From the NCBI GenBank assembly GCA_019915015.1, contig JAHBBC010000006.1:1612001-1676000 (forward strand): DNA of 64,000 nt, read 5' to 3'. The notes under the pieces were generated by a model. It was not told where the DNA came from. It saw only the letters and a program-made list of their open reading frames with translations, and made no database searches. Position numbers and translations under genes: made by a program. Below, in pieces: positions 10,393 to 20,804 of this stretch. Each line of letters starts with the position of its first letter. Position 1 is the stretch's first letter. Source of the stretch: Auriscalpium vulgare. Taxonomy: Eukaryota; Basidiomycota; Agaricomycetes; Russulales; Auriscalpiaceae.

Positions 10393-13300
10393 ATGTCTGG
10401 CCCGCCCCCTCATGACGACCCCTTCGCCGACCGCACCCGCGCGCTGCACTTCCAGGAGCCCCAGCCGTACGAGAGCACGGTTTCGCTGGCGCAGGATTAC
10501 CATGGAGGCAACCCAAATTACGATGATGAGAGTATCGCCGAAAAGCTCCCTTTGACTCAAGCGGGCGATACTTTCAACGGCGGGTTCTATCCACCAGGGT
10601 GCGCGTCTTCTTCGAACTCGTCGGTCCACCCCGTTGCTGACACACTGCAGCCCGGTCAATCCTGATGCGTATGGAGACCCATATGCTGGCCGCCCATCGT
10701 CGGTGGTGTCCTCCAGCTCTAATGGCGTGGAACGCGCCTGGCGGCAGCGACAGAAGACCATCCGCGGTGTCAAACAGACCGTCAAGCTCACCAACGGGCA
10801 TTTCACCACTGACTACAAGGTTCCGACACCTGTGTACAGTGCGGTTGAGGCCAAGTGGACGACTGGTGTGAAGACCAATGAATTCTCGTGAGCATCAATC
10901 CGAATTCCTAACCTTAGCCCCGTGGCCTGACCTCCCACAGTCATATGCGCTACACGGCAGCGACCTGTGACCCTGACGATTTCAGCGAGGCCGACGGCTA
11001 TTCGCTCCGCACCAAAATGTACAATCGCGAGACAGAACTTCTCATCGCCGTGACGTCCTATAACGAAGACAAGACTCTCTACGCTCGTACACTCCACGGT
11101 GTCATGCTTAATATCCGCGACATCTGCAAGACAAAGCAGTCCAAGTACTGGCGGCGGAGCGCAGAGGAGGGTGTCCCTGGTTGGCAGAAGATCACAGTCG
11201 CGCTCATTGTGGACGGTCTCGAGGCTATGGACAAGACAGTTCTGGATTTACTGGCCACAGTTGGAGTGTATCAGGACGGTGTCATGAAGAAGCAGGTGGA
11301 CGGCAAGGACACAGTAGCCCATATCTTCGAGGTGCGCTTATTGTTTTGATTTCTTTGATGCGACTGAGACGCGTTTCTAGTACACAACCCAACTGTCTGT
11401 GGATGCCAAGCCGGCGCTGGTCCTTCCCCATGGAGATGATCCCAACAACTTGGTACCTGTGCAAATCATCTTCGTGCTGAAGGCCAAAAATCAGAAGAAA
11501 ATCAATTCGCATCGCTGGCTCTTCAATGCCATTGGCCGGATGTTGCAGGTAAATTTGATCACCTTTTTGTTGCGAACTCATGTTTATGCCTCTTCAGCCC
11601 GAGATTTGTGTTCTCATTGATGCCGGCACCAAGCCCGGCCACAAGTCAATCTATTACCTCTGGGAGGCCTTCTATAACGATGTTGACCTGGGTGGATGCT
11701 GTGGAGAGATCCACGCTATGATCAACAAGGGTCGGAAGCTCTTGAATCCGCTGGTCGCTGCCCAAAACTTTGAGTACAAGATGTCAAACATCCTTGGTGA
11801 GTTTGCATTTTAGCACGGTTTACATGCACAGTCTCAACGACTGCTCAGACAAACCCCTGGAGAGCAGTTTCGGCTACGTTTCCGTGCTGCCGGGCGCCTT
11901 CTCTGCATATCGCTTCCGTGCCATTCAAGGTCGTCCTCTGGAGCAATACTTCCACGGCGATCACTCTTTGGCCGACCGCCTTGGTCCCAAGGGTATCTAC
12001 GGGATGAATATCTTCACGAAGAACATGTTCTTGGCTGAGGATCGTATCCTTTGTTTCGAACTGGTCGCGAAAGCCGGTGCCAAATGGACGTTGACCTACG
12101 TCAAGCCGTCAAAGGCCGAAACCGATGTGCCGGAGACCGCAGTTGAGTTGATCGGTCAGCGACGTCGGTGGCTGAATGGTTCCTTCGCCGCGTCCATTGT
12201 GAGTGCTGACACCCTCTGAGGCTCTACTGTGTCTGACGCTTTGTGGCGAAGTATGCTGTTGTGCATTTCTTCCGTCTGTACAAGTCAGGCCACGGTATCA
12301 TACGCATGTTTTTCTTTCATATACAGGCCCTGGTAAGTCGTTCGATGCGTGAACTGTCAAACACAACTAATGATCTCCGGCCCGCAGTACAACGTTTTCT
12401 CTTTGGTGTTCTCTTGGTTCGCGCTCGCCAATATCTGGTTGACCTTCAGCATCATCATCGATCTGCTGCCCGGACAAGGCATCGTATTCTTTGGTGGTAA
12501 CAACCACACCGGCCTCGACATCGTACGTCATTCGCGGCTCTGAATGCTCAGACCACTCGCTGAGTTGTGCTCCTAGACGCATTGGATCAATCTGTCGTTG
12601 AAATGGATCTACTTGGGAGCACTGGCACTACAAGTATGCACATCGTCTCCCATTCTTCGTACTATCCCTCTGATATGCGATTAAGTTCGTTCTGGCCCTG
12701 GGAAACAGACCAAAGGGTGAACGAATGGCGTATACTATTACCTTGTGGTAAGCATGTCGCTTACTGTTTTGTATACGGCACTGATCAGTTATCAGGGTGT
12801 ATGCCGTTCTGGCACTCTACCTCTTAGCCTGCTCCGTGGCACTCACCGTGAAGGCTTTTGCTGTCAGTCTTCTCGCGATGCAAAAGTTATCATATGTTGA
12901 CTGCGTGTCGACAGAACATTCCGAACGAGTTGAAGAACAAGACAACGGGTCAGATCGTTGGCACCTTCTTCAAACCACCCATAGGTGCCCTTATAGCATC
13001 CGCGCTCTCGACTCTGGGGATCTACCTCTTCGCGTCCTTCCTCTACGTAAGCATCCCTAGCTCACCGACAAAGCAGAGTCTGACACCTGGCAGCGCGATC
13101 CGTGGCATATGTTTTCTAGCTTCTTGCAGTATCTGGCATTGGCACCTAGCTTCACCAATGTTTTGAATGTTTACGCTTTCTGCAATCTTCACGATGTCAG
13201 CCCTATACCTCATTCTTTTTCCGTGTCGGTCTTAATGTTTTCATATAGGTATCCTGGGGCACTAAGGGTAGCGACAAGGCCGAGGCGCTCCCGTCTGTGT

Positions 13301-13768
13301 CGTCAAAGAAGCCGAGTGACGCGGATGCTCCCGTTGTGGAGGACATTGCTCGGGTCCAGGAGGACCTCGATGCGGCATTCAAAGAAACAGTCACGCGCGC
13401 TGTCTCGAAAATCGAAGTCAAGGAAGTCGTCGAGAAGCCCACCCTAGACGATCAGAACAAAACTTTCCGCACGCGTCTCGTCGGATTCTGGTTATTGACG
13501 AATGCCGCGCTCGCTATTGCCATCGAGAACATCAACGGTTTGCCTGATGACAACAACCCGCTTGCGGACCAACAGGAGCTACGTACAAAGCAGAATGATT
13601 ATTTCTCCTTCATTCTCTTTGCGACCTTCGGTCTTTCGCTTGTGCGCTTCACTGGGGTGCGTCGACTCACATTCATCATTGCGAACATCTGATATTGACA
13701 TGCCTTCATCTCAGTGCTTGTTCTACTGGTTCAGGCGCAACCTTTTCCGTTGCTGCAGGAGGTCTTGA
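10393..13768 (+). CDS. CHS: Chitin synthase, division 1 (class I-III type)
   Basis: Plasma-membrane glycosyltransferase (GT2) that polymerises UDP-GlcNAc into chitin for the cell wall. Roughly a dozen introns. The N-terminal tail is disordered ([20 protein letters not shown]). The chitin synthase N-terminal domain starts about [19 protein letters not shown], then comes the catalytic domain: [70 protein letters not shown] and the QRRRW signature in [17 protein letters not shown] (about 12140-12190), which contacts the nascent chain. It is followed by the usual block of membrane segments ([32 protein letters not shown]). A later cytosolic segment ([20 protein letters not shown]) precedes the final membrane helix and the basic end [13 protein letters not shown]. 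The presence of the division-1 N-terminal domain and the lack of a myosin motor rule out classes V and VII. Confidence 0.96.
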
Positions 13769-14695
13769 GGGCTTCCGAGGGCTTCCGTTCTTTTATCGCA
13801 CACTCTCCCATATTCATATTGTCGCTTTCCCCATATGCATTGACATCCCTCGATGGACGCTGTTGAATACGCTTTGCCTAACGTCACGCCCTACAATAAT
13901 TGTACATACCACTCACCTCCGCCTGACCGGGCTGTATGGGATGGACGCGCCCATTGCCGTCAAATGTTATTACTACTTCCGTTTTGCACCCTGCCGGGGC
14001 GTGCTGTTTCTGAGCGTGAGTAAATTGCTTGTTCGTCTTTCGTAGCTGACGCTGGATTCCAAGTGCCTGGATGCCTTCCAATTCACGCTGGCTCCCATGG
14101 TGAATATTGGAATTCTCGTCCTAATGACATCTCCCTGAGGGCCGCCATTGCCCGCGACCTGGTATGTTTATCTTGAATCGTTCTGATGGCCTCTCAGAAG
14201 CTTGCTGTATTGCTGAACTGTGGCGCCATCGGCCGATCGGCTTTCGGACGCCTTCACTGACTGTCGCACATGCAGCGTACCGGACCATTCATTGGCTTGT
14301 AGCCAGCTCTGACTCACTGGAGGAGATGCGCCGACGCAGCAACGACGTGGCTGAGCTGTACACTCGTCTTCGTTCGTGGCTCGCGGTTTGCAGATCCTGT
14401 TGAATCCTCCGCTAGCGGCAGTGTGCATCATCATCTGACATGCTTGCAAGCGTCTCTCGACGGCGGCTTGGCTGGCGGTGGCTTCTCGATAAGACGGACT
14501 CTGCGCGGATGGTTCTCTTGAGGCCTGATAAGCACTCCGCTGGGAACGATGGCGGCGCCACGGCCTGCTAGCTTCTCTGGTCTTCTGTTCCTGTCTGAAA
14601 AACGCCCGCCTTAAAGGCGCATGGCCTCTTGGCCTTCTCTTCTTTCCGGACTCCCTTGTCCTCTCGTCCGACCGCAGCAAGTTTTCCTAGCATTC
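13769..14695. other. Intergenic between chitin synthase and DUR3
   Basis: 927 bp holding the chitin synthase 3' UTR and the DUR3 promoter. Open frames on both strands look random. The only readable signals are GATA-type motifs close to DUR3, listed separately. Confidence 0.6.
14488..14532 (+). promoter_or_regulatory. Two GATAAG motifs upstream of DUR3
   Basis: GATAAG occurs at 14488-14493 and 14527-14532, both in the same orientation as the gene and 160-210 bp before its ATG. A further TTATC lies at 14168-14172. GATA factors of the AreA/Nit2 type activate fungal urea permease genes under nitrogen limitation, binding paired HGATAR sites. The pairing and position fit that control; occupancy is inferred. 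Confidence 0.5.
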
Positions 14696-17527
14696 ATGTC
14701 TTCTGCAGATCAGCCTGTTTTGCCCCAAGGCGCAGGTTACGGCGTGGGTGGGTGGCTTTTCTTCCCCCTCTCAGTCATATGCTGAATGGCGGCCCGCAGT
14801 TGTAGGTACGTCGAGTCAGGCGCTCCTCGTGGGCGTTGTCGCTCAACCTCCTCCCACAAGGGATCGGTCTCTTCTTCAGCGCTTTCATGGTCGGCCTGAC
14901 GGCGATCCAAGCGCGGTACACATCCTTCTCTCCAAAGAACTCCGAAGAGTTCAGCAGTGCCTCGCGGAGCGTGAAGCCTGGACTTATCGCTGCTGGTATC
15001 GTCTCGGCGTGGACGTGGGCTGCGACACTCGTGCGTTCCCACATTTGACAGTTACCGCGACTGCTCAACCGTGTCGCGTGCAGCTTCAATCTAGCGCCGT
15101 CGCGTACAAGTATGGCATATCAGGACCGTGGTGGTATGGTGCTGGGGCCACCGTCCAAGTGCTCTTGTTCGCGCAAGTACGTGCCTCGTTTTTCGATCTT
15201 TGTCGGATATGCTGATGCTCCTCGGCAGCTTGCAGCGAAGCTGAAACTGAACGCTCCGTATGCGCACACATGGCTGGAGATCATAGGTAAACGGTGGGGC
15301 ACCTTCGCCCATCTTATCTTCATGTTCTTCGGGTGCGTGCACCCGCACACTTCACACAGTTCTTCATAGTAAAGTTTGATGATAGACTCGCGACAAACAT
15401 CATCGTCTCCTCAATGTTGATCCTGGGTGGCTCTGCCACTGTGACAGACCTTACGGGAATGCATACGATCGCAGTACGCTGTCTCTCTTGACTGAGCGAG
15501 AACGCAATAACGAAATGTCTCTTATCTCAGGCCTGTTTCCTCATCCCGATGGGCGTTGCAATCTACGTCGTCGTGGGAGGCATGCGCGCGACCCTGCTTT
15601 GCGACTAGTGCGTCCCGCTCTCTCCACGATAATCCCGCCTCACTGAACCACCCTCTAGCACACACACCACCGTGCTCTTCGCGATAATCCTTACATTTGT
15701 GTTCACTGTCTACGCGACGTCCGATAAGATCGGCTCCCCGACCAAAATGCACGAGCTCCTTGCGAGCGCCGCCGCAGCGCGCCCTGTGCCCGGAAATGCG
15801 CACGGCTCGTACATGACGATGCGTTCGAAGAACGGGCTTATATTCGGCGTCATCAACGTCATCGGGAACTTTGCGACGGTGTTCCAGGACCAGGCGTACT
15901 GGCAGCGCGCGATCGCGAGCAAGCCGGCGAGCACGGTCAAGGCATACCTCGTCGGGGGCCTGGCATGGTGAGTGCGATCTCGACTGCTCCGCAGGTGACA
16001 CGTGTTCACATAGGAAAGGTTTGCGATTCCGTTTGTGTTTGCGACGACGCTTGGGCTGGCGGCGGTTGCGCTCACTGGCGACCCGGCGATGCGCACGCTC
16101 ACACCAGCGGATGTCTCGGCTGGATTGCCTGCCTCCGCCGCTGCCGCCGCGCTCCTGGGCAAGTCCGGTGCTGCGGTTCTGCTCGTCTTGCTCTTCTTGG
16201 CCGTCACGTCCGCGACATCGGCGGAGCTCATTGCTGTCTCATCTATCCTCACGTATGACGTGTACAAAGTCGGTTGCCTGCCTCAGGAGCGTCCAGACTT
16301 GCTGATCTCTACTTGTCAGAAATATATCCATCCCCAAGCGACTGAACAGCAGATCCTCAAGGTGTCCCATGCGATGGTAGATTCTATCAAGACATTTGTA
16401 GTTGACAGCACAGCTGATAGCCTTACAGGTAGCATTTTTCGCGCTCTGCATGGGCCTCGCAGGCATGATATTCTATTTCATCGGGGTGTCCATGGGCTGG
16501 CTCTACGTGCGTCCCTATCTGCGCCATCAGCAGCAAGTGCACTGAAAAATTGCTGACGTTGGCAGACATTCATGGGGGTTATCCTTGGCTCAGGCGTCGT
16601 TCCTATCGCCATATGCATCACGTGGTCCAAGGCTAACAAGTGGGGCTGCATCGGAGGCGCAATTGCAGGATTCGTCTCTGGCCTGATTGCGTGGTTGGTC
16701 ACCACCAGCACCCTGAACGGAGGCGTCATCAACGTGACCACCTCAGGCGGTATGTATGCAGTGCTCGCTACGATGGATGCTGGCTGATGGGTGAGAAGGC
16801 GACTACGAAATGCTTGCAGGAAACCTGGCGTCCATCGGCGTGGGGGGCATCATCGCGACGGCGGCTTCTCTTATCGTCCGTCATACCACCATTGTTGCAT
16901 CGTGACTTTGGTACCTGACGATGCCTTCTGACATGTACAGTGGCCGGAAGACTTCGACTTCGAGTCTACGCGCGGGCTCAACGTCGCTTCTCGCAAGCCG
17001 GCGCACGAGAAGTCCGAATCACTCGACAAGAAGCTGGACGATGAAAAACGCGGTTCAGTGGACGTGCAGTCCATATACGAAGAGCCGCTCGTTGTCCCCG
17101 ACCCCGACCTCGATCCCGCGGCACTGCACAAAGCCTTCCGCTTCGCCGCGTGGTCGTCTGTGCTCTTGGTATGCCTTCTCCCATCTCCGCCAGCCAATCG
17201 CATCTCACATACCGACCCTGCGAAGTTGGTGATCATGCTCATCATAATCCCACTGCCGCTGTTCTTCGCGTCGACGATCTACGGCGTGAAGGGACTCACC
17301 GCGTGGGTCGTCATTGGCATTATATGGTGCTTCTGCTCCGCTTTCAGCGTCGTGCTGTACCCGCTCTGGGAGAGCCGCGACGCGCTTCGGCTCATTTCGC
17401 GGGGGATTGTGAAGGTATGCGTTTGCATGTTTACTCTGACGTGGGCGTTGCTAACATCTTACGGCAGGATGTCTTTTCGGGAGGGACGGGCAAGTACACA
17501 GAGAGCGCGCCTGTAACCCATGCTTAA
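14696..17527 (+). CDS. DUR3: Urea active transporter, sodium:solute symporter family
   Basis: High-affinity urea (and polyamine) importer of the plasma membrane. The N-terminus reads [16 protein letters not shown], the family's outward-facing start. A 6-nt microexon (14800-14805) then completes VVVGIG before [18 protein letters not shown]. Family landmarks follow in order: [97 protein letters not shown], and [20 protein letters not shown] with the Ser/Thr-rich ion-binding region. About 14 membrane helices are predicted by eye. A cytosolic insert near the end ([18 protein letters not shown]) is acidic and phosphorylatable. The protein ends [15 protein letters not shown]. Around a dozen introns, including LVMYDVYK|KYIHP-type short ones. 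Appears complete. Confidence 0.95.
14800..14805 (+). other. DUR3: 6-nt microexon of DUR3
   Basis: TTGTAG lies between a CCCGCAG acceptor and a GTACGT donor. Exon 1 ends at 14747 in phase 1 (GGC GTG G) and the next large exon begins at 14861 (GGATCGG). Including the six bases gives GYGVVVGIG; skipping them keeps the frame but removes two residues. The longer form matches the spacing of yeast Dur3 (GYAIVLGLG), which supports inclusion. Confidence 0.65.
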
Positions 17528-17633
17528 GGGTGCAGAGCCCACGGCACGACACGATGGAATAAGGATAAATGCATCAGATATCATATACGCCTGCATCTGC
17601 CTGCAGCCAGCCATCCATCCATCTAATTGCGTA

Positions 17634-18525
17634 TTAGGAGTACATTCCGGAAAACTCATTCCTGTCATCAGCGGGCGTCTCCACGGTGGGCGCCTCAGGC
17701 TGCCCTGTCCACGAACCGAACATCTCGTTGCGCGGCGCGCCCATATGTCGCCGCTCCTCGTGGTACGCCGCGACAAGGCGCTCCATTGCCTCGTCAAATT
17801 CATTCTCACCGGGGGCCTCTTCGTCCGCTGCGGCGGCCGCGTCGCTTGTCGCAGCATCTGCAGGCGTGATGAAAGGCGTGCGGCAGAGCGGACATGATGG
17901 GTGCTGTTGGTACACGTCAGAATAACGATCGCGGCTGCGCGATGGAACTTACGCCGTCGCGTATCCATGTCAGGAGACTGCCATGCGTGTGAGGTTTCAG
18001 ACACCAGCGGCTCGACGGTAAAGGGTGGTGGTGCTCAACTCTTTCCGGCAGAAGATGTGACCGCAAGTCTGGGAGAGACGCGTCACCCCCAGCGTCTCGA
18101 GCGGGTGGGCGGGCGAGTCCATGACCATTGCCAGCTCTTCCTCGGCGATGGACGCAAGGTGCGTGTTCATGCATATGGGGCATGATGATTCTAGATGCAG
18201 TCGTCATGGATGTCATTCGCTGGGAAAGCGCCGGGGAACGCACCGTGGTGGCCAAGTTCGTCCAGCTGCTCTTCGGTGAGGTGAGGAAGTCCATCCACGA
18301 TTTGCTGAGTCTGTCTGGTGCAAGTCGCCGTCAGTGCCGTATTCTTCAGGAAGCATCGGAGGACGCCCACTGTGCAGTCAATCGATTACTGCCGGTGTCG
18401 GTGCGTGTGCTTCGGTAGCGCATGACGGTCAATAGGTCTCTGGTCAGCTGGGGGTCCACGTTCGCGCCTGCAGGCATTGCAGCGCCCCACGAGACCCACG
18501 GCGGATCGATTTCCTCGAATTCCAT
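17634..18525 (-). CDS. RING-finger protein, probable E3 ubiquitin ligase
   Basis: Start MEFEEIDPPWVSWGAAMP at 18525, stop at 17634. Exons join to give LDELGHHESSCPICMNTHLA, then TCGHIFCRKDLLTWIRDG, then HPSCPLCRTPF. This is a C3HC4-like RING: CPIC supplies the first pair, CGHIFC the middle Cys-His-Cys, and CPLC the last pair. At the sixth metal ligand the residue is Asp (C-R-K-D) rather than Cys; Asp ligands are known in RING relatives such as Rbx1, so zinc binding may persist. The C-terminal tail is acidic and Ala-rich (SDAAAAADEEAPGENEFDEA) with a short helix (MERLVAAYHEERRHMG). No other domain identifies the substrate. The joins GCCACCACG|GTGCGT, AAAGA|GTTGAG and GACGGC|GTAAGT use acceptable donors. 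Confidence 0.8.
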
Positions 18526-18778
18526 GGTGAGAGGACAAGAGCACTGACGCAAGCTCGGGAAGCCGAGACCATTTACATTAGCAGGCGTGGGAGAGTGCAC
18601 GTGCATAGCAGTTGGAAAGCGCGGACTAGAGACAACACAAGGCGGGGGGCAATAGATAGGGTATGGGATAGTGTACATCGCAAACGCGTGCAGAGACTAT
18701 GAGGACATAACAAAACGATAAATCAAGACAACTCTCCTCTATCGTACCGTCGCGAGGCGTGTGTGGGTGGATGGCTGT

Positions 18779-19308
18779 CTAGAAGGGATTGTCGTCGACG
18801 CTCATCTGCTCGTCAGATGGAGTCGACTCTGCCGCCATGGCCTCCGGGACATCAGATTCGTCGGACTCCTCTGTCTCCTTCTGGGGAAACAGAGACTCCA
18901 TAGGCTTGGGTGCTCCCCTGCTCGGTTGTCAGTCCGACGATAGCACAAGCAGACCACGACGCGTACTTTGTGAAGTGCTTCTTCTTCGCGGCGCTAATCT
19001 TCTGCGTCACAGGCGTCATGAGGTTGTCTGTCGGCGAGATGAATGTGGGATTCCTGGGGCGAACGCGTGAGTGTGGAGGACATGTGTGCGTGGAATTACA
19101 GGACGCACTGGCTCTTGGCCAATCGCTTGGCCAGCAGGGCCTTTGCGCCCATGCCAGGGGCTGCGTTGCGGGGGCCGTTTGTGGCGTTGCCGAGGGGGGC
19201 CTGTGGCACGACGACGTGGGCGGCGGCGTTGGGATTGTGGAGGGGGAGGATGTGAGCCGATGCGGGGGAGTCGTTGGGGGTGGTCGTCGTGGAGGATGCG
19301 GAGGACAT
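18779..19308 (-). CDS. Small Spo12-like protein (tentative)
   Basis: Three exons: 19308 to about 19113, about 19055-18967, and about 18917-18779, giving roughly 130-145 aa. The start is the first ATG in frame (MSSASSTTTTPNDSPAS). The core reads NPTFISPTDNLMTPVTQ followed by KISAAKKKHFTK, which resembles the short conserved block of the Spo12 family: a phosphorylatable SPTD/TP motif followed by a basic KKKHF stretch. Spo12 proteins help release Cdc14 phosphatase at mitotic and meiotic exit. The C-terminus is acidic (KETEESDESDVPEA) and ends SVDDNPF. Length and low complexity fit, but the match rests on one short block recalled from the family. The gene shares a 259-bp divergent promoter with Rheb. 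Confidence 0.55.
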
Positions 19309-19567
19309 GGCGGGCGATGGCGGGCGGCGGCGGCGAGTGCTGGCGGGGCGGAGGAGGTGGTTGGAAAGAGAGAGCGACAAAGGACGGCGGGTCTTTTATC
19401 GCGAACCCGAAAACGAACCGCACGTGCGCGACCACGTGGGCGGGACGCGACGCGCTGTGAGCATGTGACGGCGGGGGGGTGTCACGGCCGGCCCCACAGA
19501 GGCAAATAAATGGACGGACGGCGGGACTTGGCTGTGTCCGTGTCCTCCGCTCTTTCCCTCCGCCGTC

Positions 19568-20369
19568 ATGCCCGGCGACATCCTCAAGAAACGCAAGATC
19601 GCTGTCCTCGGCTCCCGCTCAGTCGGCACGTCGCCCCGCTCGTTCCACGTCCGCACAGCTCACTCACACCGCGTTGCCCCGCACAGGCAAGTCGTCGCTC
19701 GTCGTCCAGTACATCGAGAACCACTTCGTCGAGTCCTATTACCCCACCATCGAGAACACGTTCTCCAAGAGCGTCAATTACAAGGGCATAGAGTATGATT
19801 GCGACATCATCGACACTGCCGGCCAGGTGCGTATGCGTACCGCCGCCACGTTTAGCCTCATCCGACCGCACCGCGTCCTAGGATGAATACTCCATTCTGA
19901 ATTCAAAGCATGCCATTGGCATTCACGGCTTTGTCCTCGTCTACTCTGTCACCTCCCGCAACTCTTTCGAGATGATCCAAATCGTCTACGACAAGATCAT
20001 CAACTTTTGCGGCATCAAGGAGATTCCATGTGTAATCGTCGGGTCAAAGATCGATTTGCAGCAGAGGTATGCATCTCCTCTACCGTGTCGCGTGTCGTGA
20101 CCTTGGTCCCCGTCCCCTTGCCTCACAGAGGAACCAGACAGGTTGCCCCGAACGAGGGCGAAGACCTGGCAAAGGCGAATCACGCAGCCTGGGTCGAGAC
20201 GAGCGCGAAGAACAACGTGAATGTCGGTCAGTAGTTCCGAGCGAAGGTCCCGCGTGCCTGCCTCACCTCTTCGATAGGGAAAGTCTTCGAGCTGTGTCTG
20301 GCGGAGATCGAGCGACAGTCCCCTTCGAGCAAGGCAGAACCGCCCGCCAGCAAGTGCGTTATCATGTGA
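19568..20369 (+). CDS. RHB1: Ras-like GTPase Rheb
   Basis: Small GTPase that activates TOR kinase complex 1 and links nutrient state to growth. Five exons by my reading. G1 box GSRSVGKSS: the Arg in the position of Ras Gly12 is the Rheb hallmark. Switch I contains YYPTIENTF, G3 is DTAGQ, G4 reads VGSKIDL and G5 ETSAK. The C-terminus, PPASKCVIM, carries a CaaX farnesylation box. Length is about 188 aa, as expected. The first intron (19626-19686) begins with GC instead of GT and falls inside the P-loop Gly codon. Around the fourth intron two extra residues (Gly-Thr) sit before RQVAPNEGEDLAKAN relative to typical Rheb; a slightly different splice could remove them. The start is the only nearby ATG (MPGDILKKRKIAVLG). 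Confidence 0.95.
19626..19686 (+). other. RHB1: GC-AG intron in Rheb
   Basis: Exon 1 ends TCA GTC G at 19625 and the next exon starts GC AAG TCG at 19687 after CACAG. Only this join restores SVGKSS. The intron therefore starts GCACGT. No GT donor within reach gives the P-loop. Confidence 0.75.
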
Positions 20370-20804
20370 CGGCAGAGACCCTCGCGTCCTGCTCCTTGTC
20401 GCCCCAGTCTAGGCCCTTTTTTCCGGGGAGCTCATCATATTCGGACTCAGTCGCAGGCTCTATTTAGACTTTCCCCCTCTCTCCGCTGTGCTTGTATGTA
20501 CTTTTTATCGCATCTCCGTCCGCGGTCCGTCAGCGGGTCTGTTCCTCGTACTACGCCCTCCCTGGTGGTTTCTAATATCATCCGATCTTGCCCTTGACCG
20601 CGGTCTTCTGCACACCGGCAGAACCGCCGCCTCCTATTAAGACGCCATGCGAATGCCCTGTAAGCGCAGGTTTTATCGACGAATTGCAGTCCAGCGCTCA
20701 ACGCCGCCGCGCCCGCACACGGCTAACTGGATACATTGCCATTCACTCTGCGCAATCTATCGTACAACACGTTCCGTTTGCGCGTTATCGTCCTGGGAAC
20801 GCCG
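20370..20804. other. Convergent intergenic region
   Basis: 435 bp between the stop codons of Rheb and beta-mannosidase, so only 3' UTRs and terminators are expected. Nothing gene-like was seen. Confidence 0.6.

Noticed and set aside
19309..19380. Extended start of the Spo12-like protein at 19380
   Set aside because: The codon there is TTG; the first ATG in frame is at 19308.
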